The notes under the pieces: generated by a model
What the model was told of the DNA's origin: nothing
The model's input: only the letters and a program-made list of their open reading frames with translations
Database searches by the model: none
Shown: positions 11,002-20,805 of the stretch, in pieces
Layout: each line of letters begins with the position of its first letter
How positions within the stretch are numbered: the stretch's first letter is position 1
Source of the DNA: Combretum micranthum
Taxonomy: Eukaryota; Streptophyta; Magnoliopsida; Myrtales; Combretaceae
Direction: 5' to 3'
Assembly: GCA_024138025.1 (NCBI GenBank)
Contig: JAMXBD010000024.1
Location: 310,001 to 374,000 of the forward strand
Length of the DNA stretch: 64,000 nucleotides
Position numbers and translations under genes: made by a program

Positions 11002-11736
11002 ATGGAGAGAAAACTGCTTGAGAAAATGAAGACGTTCGATGGTTTTGATCAAACCGCGATCCTGAATTTGCCTCAATATGAGGAAGGTGCCTTCCCTGAG
11101 AAATTTAAGGCACCGGAATTTGAAAAATATGACGGGACAGGTTGTCCTAATATGCATACCAGATTGTATGTACGACGAATGGGGCAATACGCAAAGTTTG
11201 ACAAGCTGATGGTGCAAACCTTCCAGGACAGTCTTACTGGTGCTGCTTTGGCCTGGTACGCCCAATTAGACCATCAAGAAATTGATACTTGGGACAAGTT
11301 GGCTAGGGCATTTTTTAATCAGTATAAGTTTAACATTGAGATGGCGCCCTCGGTATGGGATTTAAGCAATCTGAAGAAGAAGAAAGAAGAGACTTTCAAG
11401 GAGTATGCTCAGCGCTGGAGAGCATTGGCTGCAAGGATCACCACCCCGATGCCTGAAAAGGACCTCACTTTCACTTTTATCAACACATTAGAGGAACCTT
11501 TCTTTTCCCATCTGGTTGGGCATGCATCAGCAAGTTTCTCAGAAGTGGTGATAGCTGGATGCAGGATTGAGAATGCAATTTCAGCAGGAAAATTGCAACA
11601 AGAAAAGAAATATACTGCACCAAGAAATGTCCCATACAAAGGAAAAGATTCAACCGTCAGCATGGTCAACACTTCGGGTGCAACTGGCCCCACTAAGTCA
11701 TTTGTTGTCAACAAATCAGAATCAAAATCAGAATAA
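11002..11736 (+). CDS. gag: Gag (capsid-like domain), Ogre-like element
   Basis: The 244-residue frame carries the retrotransposon Gag domain: FKAPEFEKYDGTGCPNMH near residues 35-52, the W-containing core ALAWYAQL near 77-84, and TFKEYAQRWRALAARI near 131-146, which matches the conserved QRWRELAARV-type helix of plant Ty3/gypsy Gag. Gag forms the virus-like particle and binds element RNA in the cytoplasm. The visible ATG at 11002 is probably internal. The frame ends early; the polyprotein continues in the +1 frame, which overlaps from 11567, so one frameshift separates capsid from the zinc-binding and protease part. Confidence 0.88.
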   Translation: MERKLLEKMKTFDGFDQTAILNLPQYEEGAFPEKFKAPEFEKYDGTGCPNMHTRLYVRRMGQYAKFDKLMVQTFQDSLTGAALAWYAQLDHQEIDTWDKLARAFFNQYKFNIEMAPSVWDLSNLKKKKEETFKEYAQRWRALAARITTPMPEKDLTFTFINTLEEPFFSHLVGHASASFSEVVIAGCRIENAISAGKLQQEKKYTAPRNVPYKGKDSTVSMVNTSGATGPTKSFVVNKSESKSE

Positions 11737-13306
11737 GGATCAGACTCAACAAAGTGCAGTCCCAAATCAACAATCAAGGTTCAACAGGCGAAACCTTACT
11801 CGGATTCCGGTTCCCCTTAGCCAAGTATTAGCTAAACTAAGGGCCGATAATCTGATCAACCTCGAAGCGCCTAGAGACTACAGGCCTAAAAATTACAATC
11901 CTGAGCTGAAGTGTGAATATCACATGGGGCAAATCGGGCACTCAACAGACAGCTGCTGGAGGCTTAGGCATAAAATCCAAGATCTTATTGATGCAAAAGT
12001 CATCCAGTTGGATTTCGTTGAAGCTCCAAATGTCTCTACTAATCCATTGCCAAACCATGGACCGGTTATCAATATGATTACCGCTGAAATTCCGGATCCA
12101 GAAGAGCTTGTGTGCATGATCGGAGATGGACCTAGATCCATCCAAATTGAAATAGGCAAAGGCAGTGAAGATGGATTAACTTCATCAAAGCCCAAGAGCT
12201 ATACCTTTCAGATACCTCTTGCTGTGAGTGAGTATAAAGCCGCTCCATTTGATTATAAAGCGGTAAATCATGCTTCAATGGTTGGTGGCCTTACTCGCTC
12301 AGGAAGAGTTTATGAGTCGACCGGAAAGAATGCAACTGTGAATATGCCGCAACAGCAAAATGAAGAAGGAAAGAAAGATGAAGAAAAGTCAGCATTGGCA
12401 AAACTGATGAAAGCAAGTGAATACAAGGTTGTCGAGCAGTTGGCCAAAATACCTGCCCAAATATCGCTCATGAGTCTGCTGATTAGCTCTAATGTACACC
12501 GTGAGGCTCTTTTCAAAGCCTTAGAAGAAGTGAAAGTTCCAGAGGGTGTATCAGAAGAAGCCTTGGAGCATATAATCAACTCAATCTTCGCAAATGAGCA
12601 AATCAGTTTCTCATCTGAAGAACTGGGAGAGGAAGGGGATCAGCATAACAAAGCCCTCTTCATTGTAGTCAAAAGCTGTGGAAAGGTCATCTCTCGAGTA
12701 TTAGTTGACAACGGTTCCTCTTTGAATGTATGCCCCTTAGCCACTTTGGGCCTATTGGGGATTGAACCATCAGACATCAAACCAAGCTCTACTGTGATTC
12801 GTGCTTTTGATGGGTCAAAAAGGGATATAATAGGTGAAGTGGAGTTTGAAGTTACCATCGGGCCTCAAACTTTCATTATTCCTTTCCAAGTAATTGATAT
12901 CCCCAGAACATTCAATCTGCTGTTGGGGAGACCATGGATCCATGCTGCCAGGGCAATACCATCAAGCCTGCACCAGAAAGTTAAGTTCATAGCCAATGGT
13001 CAACTCATTACTATTATGGGAGAACAGGATTATGCCATTTACAAGGAGACGGCTGTCCCTTACATTGGAAAAGAAGGAGAAGAAGACTTCGGGCTCCAAA
13101 TGTTTGATGAAGTCTGCATGATGAATGATGAAAAAGAAGCTCAGGTGGGAACCTTTGGACTGGGTTATTCCCCCACTTGTGCTGAAGTGGCGGAAATGAA
13201 AAACCAAATGAGAAGGAGGAAGCTCGACAAGGAGTATGATCCAATCATCAAAATCCCTCACATCAGCCATTCCTTTCCAAAGCCACATCATATCCAGCAG
13301 ACATGA
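11567..13306 (+). CDS. Gag C-terminus and aspartic protease, Ogre-like element
   Basis: This 579-residue frame lies +1 to gag. Near residues 116-130 is CEYHMGQIGHSTDSC, a C-x2-H-x5-H-x4-C zinc-binding motif usual in Ogre/Tat Gag-Pol. The protease region follows: VDNGSSLNVC with catalytic D at residue 381, a downstream FDG turn, and LLLGRPWIH near 461, the hydrophobic flap-end motif of retropepsins. The protease cuts the polyprotein inside the particle. The frame ends at a stop before RT. In Ogre elements a spliced intron is known at this junction, so the stop may be natural rather than a lesion. Confidence 0.87.
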   Translation: MRMQFQQENCNKKRNILHQEMSHTKEKIQPSAWSTLRVQLAPLSHLLSTNQNQNQNKDQTQQSAVPNQQSRFNRRNLTRIPVPLSQVLAKLRADNLINLEAPRDYRPKNYNPELKCEYHMGQIGHSTDSCWRLRHKIQDLIDAKVIQLDFVEAPNVSTNPLPNHGPVINMITAEIPDPEELVCMIGDGPRSIQIEIGKGSEDGLTSSKPKSYTFQIPLAVSEYKAAPFDYKAVNHASMVGGLTRSGRVYESTGKNATVNMPQQQNEEGKKDEEKSALAKLMKASEYKVVEQLAKIPAQISLMSLLISSNVHREALFKALEEVKVPEGVSEEALEHIINSIFANEQISFSSEELGEEGDQHNKALFIVVKSCGKVISRVLVDNGSSLNVCPLATLGLLGIEPSDIKPSSTVIRAFDGSKRDIIGEVEFEVTIGPQTFIIPFQVIDIPRTFNLLLGRPWIHAARAIPSSLHQKVKFIANGQLITIMGEQDYAIYKETAVPYIGKEGEEDFGLQMFDEVCMMNDEKEAQVGTFGLGYSPTCAEVAEMKNQMRRRKLDKEYDPIIKIPHISHSFPKPHHIQQT

Positions 13307-13494
13307 TATCAAAGAAGATGTTCATCCAATGAAATGATCTTGAGAAATTGGTTCTCTGTGCCTTGCGCTAGTATTAAGTCTTTTAAGTAAGAACTTATCT
13401 AAGACTAGATTTGTGTTTTGTGTTTTTCAGTATTATGTGATGCTCAAATAAGTGTACTTAAACACCGTCCCAGTTTAATGAAATTTATTTCCGT
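13307..13494 (+). other. Candidate pro-RT intron region
   Basis: Stops occur in all frames between the protease frame and the RT frame. A pyrimidine-rich tract ending TTTTTCAG at 13430 could be a splice acceptor, and GT words after 13366 and 13387 could be donors. Ogre elements are reported to remove an intron here. Exact sites cannot be set without RNA data. Confidence 0.4.
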
Positions 13495-14947
13495 TTGTGT
13501 TTTCACATATTCTCATACATTCCTCATTCATATTCAACCAGATTCGACAATTGTGAAGTTCAGGGATATCTCGCGCGTATAATTAATGAAAATATTAATA
13601 TCACCTCCAATTCTACTGGGTTAGACATTGAAGATGATATTGATTATCAATTTAGAACACAAGAAATTTGGCAAAATTTTGAACAAGGAAGGATTGAAAT
13701 TCCCGAAACCATTGAAGTGATTAATTTGGGAACAAGCGAAAACCCTAGGAATCTGAGGATAGGGGGAAAATTGCCTGAGAGCACGGCACAAGATTTAACC
13801 AAGTTACTAACCGAATACTTGGATGTTTTTGCATGGTCGTATAGCGATATGCCTGGTTTAGACCCATCCATTGTGGTTCACAAATTGCCAAAAGGAGGAT
13901 TTTAAACCTAAAAAGCAAAAATTAAGGCGATTTAGGCCAGATTTACTCCTCCAAATCAAGGATGAAGTAAAAAAGTTGCTTGAAGTAGGATTCATTGAGG
14001 TTTCTGATTATTCGGATTGGGTATCAAATGTAGTGCCAGTACTTAAGAAAAACGGGAAAGTAAGAATCTGTGTGGATTTCAGAGATCTAAACAAAGCAAC
14101 CCCGAAAGATAATTTCCCGTTGCCTCACATTGATGTTTTAGTACAATACCGCTGGAAATCATCTATTTTCATTCATGGATGGATTTTCAGGGTATAATCA
14201 GATATTAATGGCCGAAGAAGATAAGGTCAAAACCACATTCGTTACAGCCTGGGGAACCTTTTGTTACAAGTCATGCCTTTCGGTCTCAAGAATGCCGGGG
14301 CAACTTATCAACGAGCAATGCTTGCTATACTTCATGATATGATGCACAAAGAGGTGGAAGTATATGTAGATGACATGATCGCCAAGACAAAGGAAGGAGA
14401 TGATCATGTAATGGTGTTAAGGAAGCTTTTTGAAAGATTAAGGAAGTTTCAGTTGAAATTAATCCAGAAAAATGCACTTTCGGAGTGACATCTGGAAAAT
14501 TATTAGGATTCATGGTTAGCCAAAAAGGGATAGAAATCGATCCTGATAAGGTCAAGGCAATTCAGGATTTGCCTCCACCAAAAACATTAAAAAATCAGAG
14601 GCCTCTTGGGAAGATTGAATTACATTGCTCGATTCATATCACAGTTGACTGATAAGTGCCAACCGTTTAAACTGCTGAAGAAGAATGCCCTAATTGAATG
14701 GAATGATGAATGTGAAAAAGCCTTTAATCGGATAAAGCAATATCTGACGAATCCACCAGTATGGTTACTCCAAAACCGGGGAAACCGTTGTTCTTGTATT
14801 TGACGATTCTTCCTGAATCCATGGGTTGTGTCTCGGGCAAAAAGATGAGGAAGGAAAAGAAAGAGCTGTTTACTACTTGCAAGAAATTCTCAAATGGAGA
14901 ACAAAAGTATTCAGAGATAGAAGACCTGCTGTGCATTAGTATGGGTT
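13495..14947 (+). pseudogene. Reverse transcriptase and first RNase H, broken by frameshifts
   Basis: The region reads through at least five frame changes. Pre-RT text is at 13495-13905 (LDVFAWSYSDMPGLDP). RT proper starts at 13871 and carries KNGKVRICVDFRDLNKATPK; the MDGFSGYNQI block follows in another frame from about 14150. VMPFGLKNAGATYQ and the catalytic YVDD box (14363-14374) are in the 14261-14488 frame. The connection domain and start of RNase H (PGKPLFLYL, FSNGEQKYSEIE) lie in two further frames to 14947. RT copies the RNA into cDNA, and RNase H removes the RNA strand. The catalytic residues can be found, but no continuous protein is possible, so the copy is dead at this point. Confidence 0.88.
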
Positions 14948-16951
14948 ATGCACAGACTTAGGCAGTATACGCTCTTTTACTCGATCGAGTTGATTACGAA
15001 GCATGATCCATTGCGATACTTGGCAAGCAAACCGGCTTTGGTTGGTCGAATCTCGAAATGGCAGATGTTACTTTCTGAATTTGATATCACTTATGTAAAT
15101 CAAAGTTCAGTCAAAGGACAAGTTTTAGCTGATCAAATTGCAGAAAGCCCAGTTGATGATGAAGAATTAAAGGAACAAGATCGGTTTCCAGATGAAGGTA
15201 TCAGGATAGCAGAAACAGAAGCCGAAAACAACAGTTGGAAATTGTATTTCGATGGAGCAGCCAATGTATATGGGTGTGGAATAGGTGCAGTCCTCATCTC
15301 GCCAAAAGAAGAACAGTTCCCAGCATCAGCCAGATTAATGTTTCCTTACACAAATAATGTAGCGGAATACGAGGCATGCATCATGGGATTAGAAATGGCG
15401 ATTCAAATGAATATCGAGGAGCTCGAAGTGTTTGGAGATTCATCACTTATCATTTTCCAAACTCGAGGCGATTTTAAAACTAGGGATCCCAAGTTGATTC
15501 CTTATCATAATCACTTGGCTGAGCTAGCAGGAAGATTCAAAGAAATTTCCTTCACTTATGTGCCAAGAACTCAGAATCAATTTGCTGATGCATTGGCTAC
15601 TCTGGCCTCTTTGATTCAATTCACTGAAGGAGCAAGAATACGGCCTTTACAAGTCCGAATAAGAAGTGAACCTGCATTCTGTGCTGTGATTGAGTCAAGT
15701 GAACCATGGTTTCAAGATATCAAAATCTTCTTGCAAACAGGTAGCTATCCTGAGTGTGCTACAAAAAAGGATCAGAAATCATTGAGGCGTCTGGCAAGTC
15801 ATTTCTTGTTAAGTGGAGATACCTTATACAGAAGGTCATTTGATACAACCCTGTTGAGATGTGTAGATGAAAAAGAAGCTCAAAAATTAATGGAAGAAGT
15901 TCATGAGGGAGTATGTGGACCTCATATGAACGGATATATGCTAGCTAAAAAGATTATGAGGCTAGGATATTTCTGGTTAACCATGGAATCGGACTGTATC
16001 AAACATGTAATCTTGTCATTTATGTCAAATTATGCAAACAAGATAAATGCTCCTCCGAAGGAATTACAATCAATGTCGACACCGTGGCCTTTCTCAATGT
16101 GGGGAATAGATGTAATTGGGCCAATTTCGCCAAAAGCTTCAAATGGTCATCGATTCATACTAGTTGCAATCGATTACTTCACCAAGTGGGTTGAAGCAGC
16201 TTCATACGCCAGTGTGACGAAAGCCGTTGTGGTGCGATTCATCAAAAGAGATATCATTGCTCGATATGGAACTCCAGAAAGTATCGTTACCGATAATGGT
16301 ACAAATCTGAACAACAATGCAATGACTGATCTATGTCAGCAATTCAAGATTAAACATCGAAATTCCACTCCATATCGCCCACAGATGAATGGAGCAGTAG
16401 AAGCCGCCAACAAAAACATCAAGAGAATCATTGAGAAGATGACAATTGCATACAAGGATTGGCATGAAATGCTCCCATTAGCATTGATGGCGTATCGAAC
16501 TTCTGTAAGAGTGTCAACTGGGGCAACACCCTATTCCCTGGTATATGGAACTGAAGCCGTCTTACCAGTAGAAGTTGAGATTCCTTCACTCCGAGTATTG
16601 GCTGAAACAGAGCTCGAAGAAGCTGAATGGGTTAGACAAAGGATTGAACAGTTAAATCTTTTAGATGAAAAAAGATTGACTGCCATGTGTCATGGGCAAT
16701 TATATCAACAAAGGATGGCTAGAGCATTTAATAAGAAAGTCAAGCCAAGAAATTTCCAAGAAGGTGATTTAGTTCTGAGAAAAATACTGCCAAATGTGCA
16801 AGATTCCAGGGGAAAGTTCACACCAAATTATGAAGGACCATACATGGTGAAGAAGGTCTTGTCGGGAGGAGCATTAATCCTTTCCCAAATGGATGGACCC
16901 GATTTAAAGGATCCTGTGAACTCAGATGCTGTAAAGTTGTATTATCCTTGA
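14948..16951 (+). CDS. RNase H (C-terminal part), archaeal-type RNase H and integrase
   Basis: The 667-residue frame begins inside the first RNase H (HDPLRYL). The second, archaeal-type RNase H spans about residues 95-225 with its four acidic residues in YFDGAA, EYEACIMGLEMA, VFGDSSL and QFADALATLA; it marks the Tat lineage. Integrase follows. Its zinc finger starts at VHEGVCGPH near 317, and the core has D388 (GIDVIGP), D449 (TDNGT) and E485 (GAVEAANKN), a D-x60-D-x35-E spacing. The C-terminal GPYMVKKVLSGGAL block binds DNA. The two cysteines of the zinc finger are not in this frame: they sit in the +1 frame at 16014-16025, between two compensating single-base shifts near 16009 and 16031. 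Integrase would insert cDNA in the nucleus. Confidence 0.88.
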   Translation: MHRLRQYTLFYSIELITKHDPLRYLASKPALVGRISKWQMLLSEFDITYVNQSSVKGQVLADQIAESPVDDEELKEQDRFPDEGIRIAETEAENNSWKLYFDGAANVYGCGIGAVLISPKEEQFPASARLMFPYTNNVAEYEACIMGLEMAIQMNIEELEVFGDSSLIIFQTRGDFKTRDPKLIPYHNHLAELAGRFKEISFTYVPRTQNQFADALATLASLIQFTEGARIRPLQVRIRSEPAFCAVIESSEPWFQDIKIFLQTGSYPECATKKDQKSLRRLASHFLLSGDTLYRRSFDTTLLRCVDEKEAQKLMEEVHEGVCGPHMNGYMLAKKIMRLGYFWLTMESDCIKHVILSFMSNYANKINAPPKELQSMSTPWPFSMWGIDVIGPISPKASNGHRFILVAIDYFTKWVEAASYASVTKAVVVRFIKRDIIARYGTPESIVTDNGTNLNNNAMTDLCQQFKIKHRNSTPYRPQMNGAVEAANKNIKRIIEKMTIAYKDWHEMLPLALMAYRTSVRVSTGATPYSLVYGTEAVLPVEVEIPSLRVLAETELEEAEWVRQRIEQLNLLDEKRLTAMCHGQLYQQRMARAFNKKVKPRNFQEGDLVLRKILPNVQDSRGKFTPNYEGPYMVKKVLSGGALILSQMDGPDLKDPVNSDAVKLYYP

Positions 16952-17346
16952 TCAATAAAATTTGTCATTTCAAATGATCAATTGATTTTATTTTAATTAA
17001 TTATAAGCAAAGTTGATATCCCTGAAATTCTCTGAAGTCGGATCAAAGCCTGACTCACAAAATTCTTCCAAATAATTATACAACCAAACACCATTTGAAT
17101 CATCAGAGAGAGAAATTTGAGCATCTTATAATGCTGAATAAATGCGTTTATACAGTTTGGTCTGTTGAATTGTTCTTATTTTAAAAGAAAATATTACTGC
17201 AAGGATAACTAATTTTGATAGAAAATTGAAGCATACTTTTTATCATCAATGTTAGATATGGAACCAAAATTATCATAAAAAAACTCCCAGTGGACTAAAA
17301 ATTCACAAGTACCCCTCAGTCTAGACTCGACAGATAGTCTAGTACT
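16952..17346 (+). other. 3' untranslated region, unique part
   Basis: AT-rich text with no frame follows the integrase stop. Just before the 33-bp array, at 17318-17350, there is a unit (TCTAGACTCGACAGATAGTC) that resembles the half-unit of the 61-bp array further downstream, so the 33-bp array appears to have grown inside that older repeat. Confidence 0.7.
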
Positions 17347-17899
17347 GACCAAATACAAAATCCATCCTTTAGAGATGGTGACCCAAATACAAAATCCATC
17401 CTTTAGAGATGGTGACCCAAATACAAAATCCATCCTTTAGAGATGGTGACCAAATACAAAATCCATCCTTTAGAGATGGTGACCAAATACAAAATCCATC
17501 CTTTAGAGATGGTGACCAAATACAAAATCCATCCTTTAGAGATGGTGACCCAAATACAAAATCCATCCTTTAGAGATGGTGACCAAATACAAAATCCATC
17601 CTTTAGAGATGGTGACCAAATACAAAATCCATCCTTTAGAGATGGTGACCAAATACAAAATCCATCCTTTAGAGATGGTGACCCAAATACAAAATCCATC
17701 CTTTAGAGATGGTGACCAAATACAAAATCCATCCTTTGAGATGGTGACCCAAATACAAAATCCATCCTTTAGAGATGGTGACCAAATTCAAAATCCATTC
17801 ACTCAAGATGATGATGAAGACAGAATTCAAAATCCATCCACTCAAGATGGTGATCAAGACAATTCAGAAGTCCTTCCATTCCAGATGGTGACCAAGACT
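17347..17899 (+). repeat. 33-bp satellite-like tandem array in 3' UTR
   Basis: Fourteen well-conserved units start at 17347, 17380, 17414, 17448, 17481, 17514, 17547, 17581, 17614, 17647, 17680, 17714, 17746 and 17780, followed by two or three degenerate units to about 17899. Each opens GACC(C)AAATACAAAATCC and closes TTTAGAGATGGT. Units of 33 and 34 bases are mixed, so the 11-residue translation is not kept in frame and the array is not a protein repeat. Such hypervariable arrays between pol and the polypurine tract are known from Ogre elements, where some have given rise to genomic satellites. Confidence 0.95.
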
Positions 17900-17920
17900 A
17901 AATGACCAAACCAAAGCCAT

Positions 17921-18250
17921 AGGTCCGACAGTTGTCCTAGCAAATCTAGACCGACAGATGGTCTATCAGTTTTCTAAGTCTAGGTCCGACAGTTGTCCTA
18001 GCAAATCTAGACCCGACAGATGGTCTATCAGTTTTCTAAGTCTAGGTCCGACAGTTGTCCTAGCAAATCTAGACCCACAAATGGTCTATCAGTTTTCTAA
18101 GTCTAGTCCGACAATTGACCTAGCGAATCTAGGCCGATAGATGGCCTATCATTTTCAAAATATAGACCCGACAGATGTCTATCAGTTTTCTAAGTCTAGG
18201 TCCGACAGTTGACCTAGCAAATCTCAAAGTCTAAACTCGACAGATGGTTT
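17921..18250 (+). repeat. 61-bp tandem array with two-part units
   Basis: Units start near 17921, 17982, 18044 and 18105, with a partial one near 18198. Each unit is made of two related halves of about 30 bp, one with GTCCGACAGTTGTCCTAGC and the other with CCCGACAGATGGTCTATC, so the array grew by duplication of a dimer. Copies are less alike than those of the 33-bp array. Confidence 0.9.
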
Positions 18251-18360
18251 AGCACAAGATAAAAATCTCCTTGTTGAAAATAAAATTTGGGAGAGAAGCT
18301 AAGCAAAAATTGGTTATCTTTTTTGTCTTTGTGGCAAAAGTTTTGTTCAAACTTTACCAC

Positions 18361-18373
18361 AAAGAGGGGCAGC
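18361..18373 (+). other. Polypurine tract
   Basis: AAAGAGGGGCAGC lies directly before the TG of the right LTR. It would prime plus-strand DNA synthesis. A T-rich run precedes it, as in many Ty3/gypsy elements. Confidence 0.8.
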
Positions 18374-20800
18374 TGTAGACACCCAATTTTTGCCCAATTA
18401 ATTAAGGCTTAAATTTAATTAAACTCATTTTTCCAAAAGCCTTAAGTATTGATGAAGTTGGCTAATGATCAAGGCACAGGCCAAATGGCCTGTTGGTTAA
18501 ATACATTGACCCAAACACACACTCAAGCTCAAGGACACAGGTTCAAACCTAGCAAAGGCAAATTTTTGCCTTTTTATCATCTTATTTTTGCCTTTTCATC
18601 TTTCTCAAAGTGACTTTTTGCTTTACTTTGCATCAATTTTTAACTGACAAAACATCATTAATTATTAAAATTGATGATGCCATTGCAAAGTAGTTATGGA
18701 ATATGAAATTAGTGCACAATTCATGTGTAAAAACAACCCAAAAGTCACAAAATTCGTGCTAAAAAAATTGAAAAAAAAATGCAATTTGTGAGACTTCAAT
18801 TATCCATTAATGAGAATTGATGAAATTGGACAATTAATCTACCCACATTGAATGATTTGATGAAGAATATGAAAGATTAATCTTCAATTCATCAGTTTGA
18901 AACAAATTAAACACGAATTTTCGAATTAAATTCGTGAAAATAAAGAGGCAAAAATCGATTCGCTTCGAACTGTACGAAACGTAAAATTGAGCTTGCAACC
19001 TATAAGGGGTACTAGGATCAAAGCACAAGTCAATTTCGAAGAAACACACACATAACAATATCAATTCGAATTTTCGAATTTAGGATGTAGGATTCGAATT
19101 TTTCAAATTCGAAGTGATTGGATCAGATTTGATCCAAATGAGTGGTTTAGGATGTTAGAAACGAGTTTTGATTGTTTTAGTGTCTTTGATTTGATCAAAT
19201 TGCTCAAAATCATCTCTGCAAATTTTTTTTATTTTTTTTCTGAACAACCGCCGCGACCACCACCGGAGCCGCCCCTTGCCCGTTCTGGGTGCACGCCACC
19301 ACCTTCAGGAGATCCGCCGTCGCACCGGGAGTCGGGTCGACAAGCTTCTAGCCTCCACCAACCACCACAGCCGCCGAATCAGCCCCGAAACGCCGACTCA
19401 TCATCTTCTTCACCCGTCGGAGCTCCGAGATCCGACCCGAAGATCCGAACCCAACCCGGTCGGTCATCGGTCAAAGGTCATCGGTCAACGATCAAACAGA
19501 TCAGACGGCCCAGATTCAATCAAGCAGATCAGACGGCCCAAATTTAATCAAAGTGATCAACGCCTCAGATTGAGTCAACGAGATCAGACGGCTAAGATCG
19601 GTCTTCAGATCAGACGATCCAGATCACGTCCGCTTCATCCAACGGTCCAGGTCAATCCGCATTATTTTATTATTAGTTTATTATATAATTAATTTCAGAA
19701 AATAATAAAAAATAGCAAAAAATAGTAAAAAAAATTATAAAAATTCATAAAAAATTCAGAAAAATTCAGAAAAATTCAGAAAAATCCAGAAAAATCAAAA
19801 TAATTATTTTTCATATAAATTTATTTTTTTTGATATTTTTGATATTTTTGAATATTTTTAATGTGTATTTATACATAAATTGCTTTTGGAAATGCATATT
19901 TAATGCATGAAAAATAATTTTAATATAATATAAAATGTTTTGAATATGTTGTGAGTTTATGTGATGATTAAAAAATAAAAAAATAAAAAATAATAATAAT
20001 GATAATAATAATGATAAAAATAAAATAAAAATGACAAAATTGGATTTTCGAAAACCAAAATTAAAAAAAATGATTTTCAACTTAGAAAAATTATATTTTC
20101 ATAAAATGAAAATCAATTGATTAGATCGTAATCATCAAAAATGGTTTTCACAAAAATTAAAAATTTAATGAACTTAAAGTGAGAATATTCAAAATATAAA
20201 ATTGATCAACAAATTAAAGTTTTTTTAAAAGAACTACGTTTTGTCTGATCTCAATTAACGAGTACGTAGGCACCTGCGGGCGATATAAAAAAAATAAAAA
20301 AATGTTTTGTTTTTAATATTGTGAATAACTATTTTGTAAATATAAAATACATTTGTTGATATTGATATTCTAAAAAAATAAAAATGAAGAAAAGCACACA
20401 AAAAAAAAAAATGAATAATGTGATTTGTGAATATTATTTCATAATGTTTTATTTGAATTTTTGAGCATAAAGGATAAATTATAAATTTAAAATTCCGAAA
20501 GTGGTAACCGATTTGTTTTAATAGGTTAGCCCCCGAATCTATGATATCTGGTTTTTTTTTTAAAATTTGATTTTTAAATCAAATTTTTTCGCAGACTAGT
20601 AGCTAAGTTAGGATCAACCGACCCATTGATCCTAGCTTTTATTTTTTCCCGATTTATATCGGGTGGCGACTCTAAATCATTTTCAAAAATTAAAATTTCT
20701 CTTAACCCCTATCGATGATTCATGTTAAATGGGTTCGGGTTTAATGTGAATCGGGTTAGGAGAAATGAACCAGATAGTGAAAAAAAATCCAGGCTCGACA
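18374..20800 (+). repeat. Right LTR of Ogre-like element
   Basis: The LTR runs from TGTAGACACCC to CTCGACA. It matches the left LTR along its length but has many single-base losses, two rather than five 28-bp units (19497-19552), and a 5-base loss that removes half of the TATA box near 19001. Since LTRs are identical on insertion, these are later changes. Confidence 0.93.
19497..19552 (+). repeat. 28-bp tandem repeat, two copies (right LTR)
   Basis: Units start at 19497 and 19525 and match those at 6938-7077 in the left LTR. Confidence 0.88.
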
Positions 20801-20805
20801 CATAC
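20801..20805. repeat. Target-site duplication of Ogre-like element, right
   Basis: CATAC, identical to 5791-5795. Confidence 0.93.

Larger units (their letters stand above)
5796..20800 (+). mobile_element. Complete Ogre/Tat-like Ty3/gypsy retrotransposon, 15.0 kb
   Basis: The element has two LTRs (2525 and 2427 bp), a 5-bp target duplication CATAC, a tRNA-Arg type primer site three bases after the left LTR and a polypurine tract before the right LTR. Domain order is ORF1, Gag, protease, RT, RNase H, archaeal-type RNase H, integrase. The extra ORF ahead of gag, the second RNase H, the tRNA-Arg primer site, the great length and tandem repeats in the 3' untranslated region together point to the Ogre/Tat lineage of plants. 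Frameshifts in ORF1, gag-pol, RT and integrase mean the copy cannot make its full proteins. The LTRs are clearly alike but differ by many single-base indels and by tandem-repeat number, so the insertion is not very recent. Confidence 0.93.

Noticed and set aside
17369..17905. Open frames on both strands encoding an 11-residue repeat (plus strand about 87 to 109 codons, minus strand 60 to 98 codons)
   Set aside because: They come from the 33-bp array. Units of 33 and 34 bases are mixed, so no frame is kept across the array, and all strands give similar repeats by periodicity alone.
17347..18250. CRISPR-like periodic repeats
   Set aside because: The units are directly adjacent with no unique spacers, and the context is a plant retrotransposon 3' UTR.
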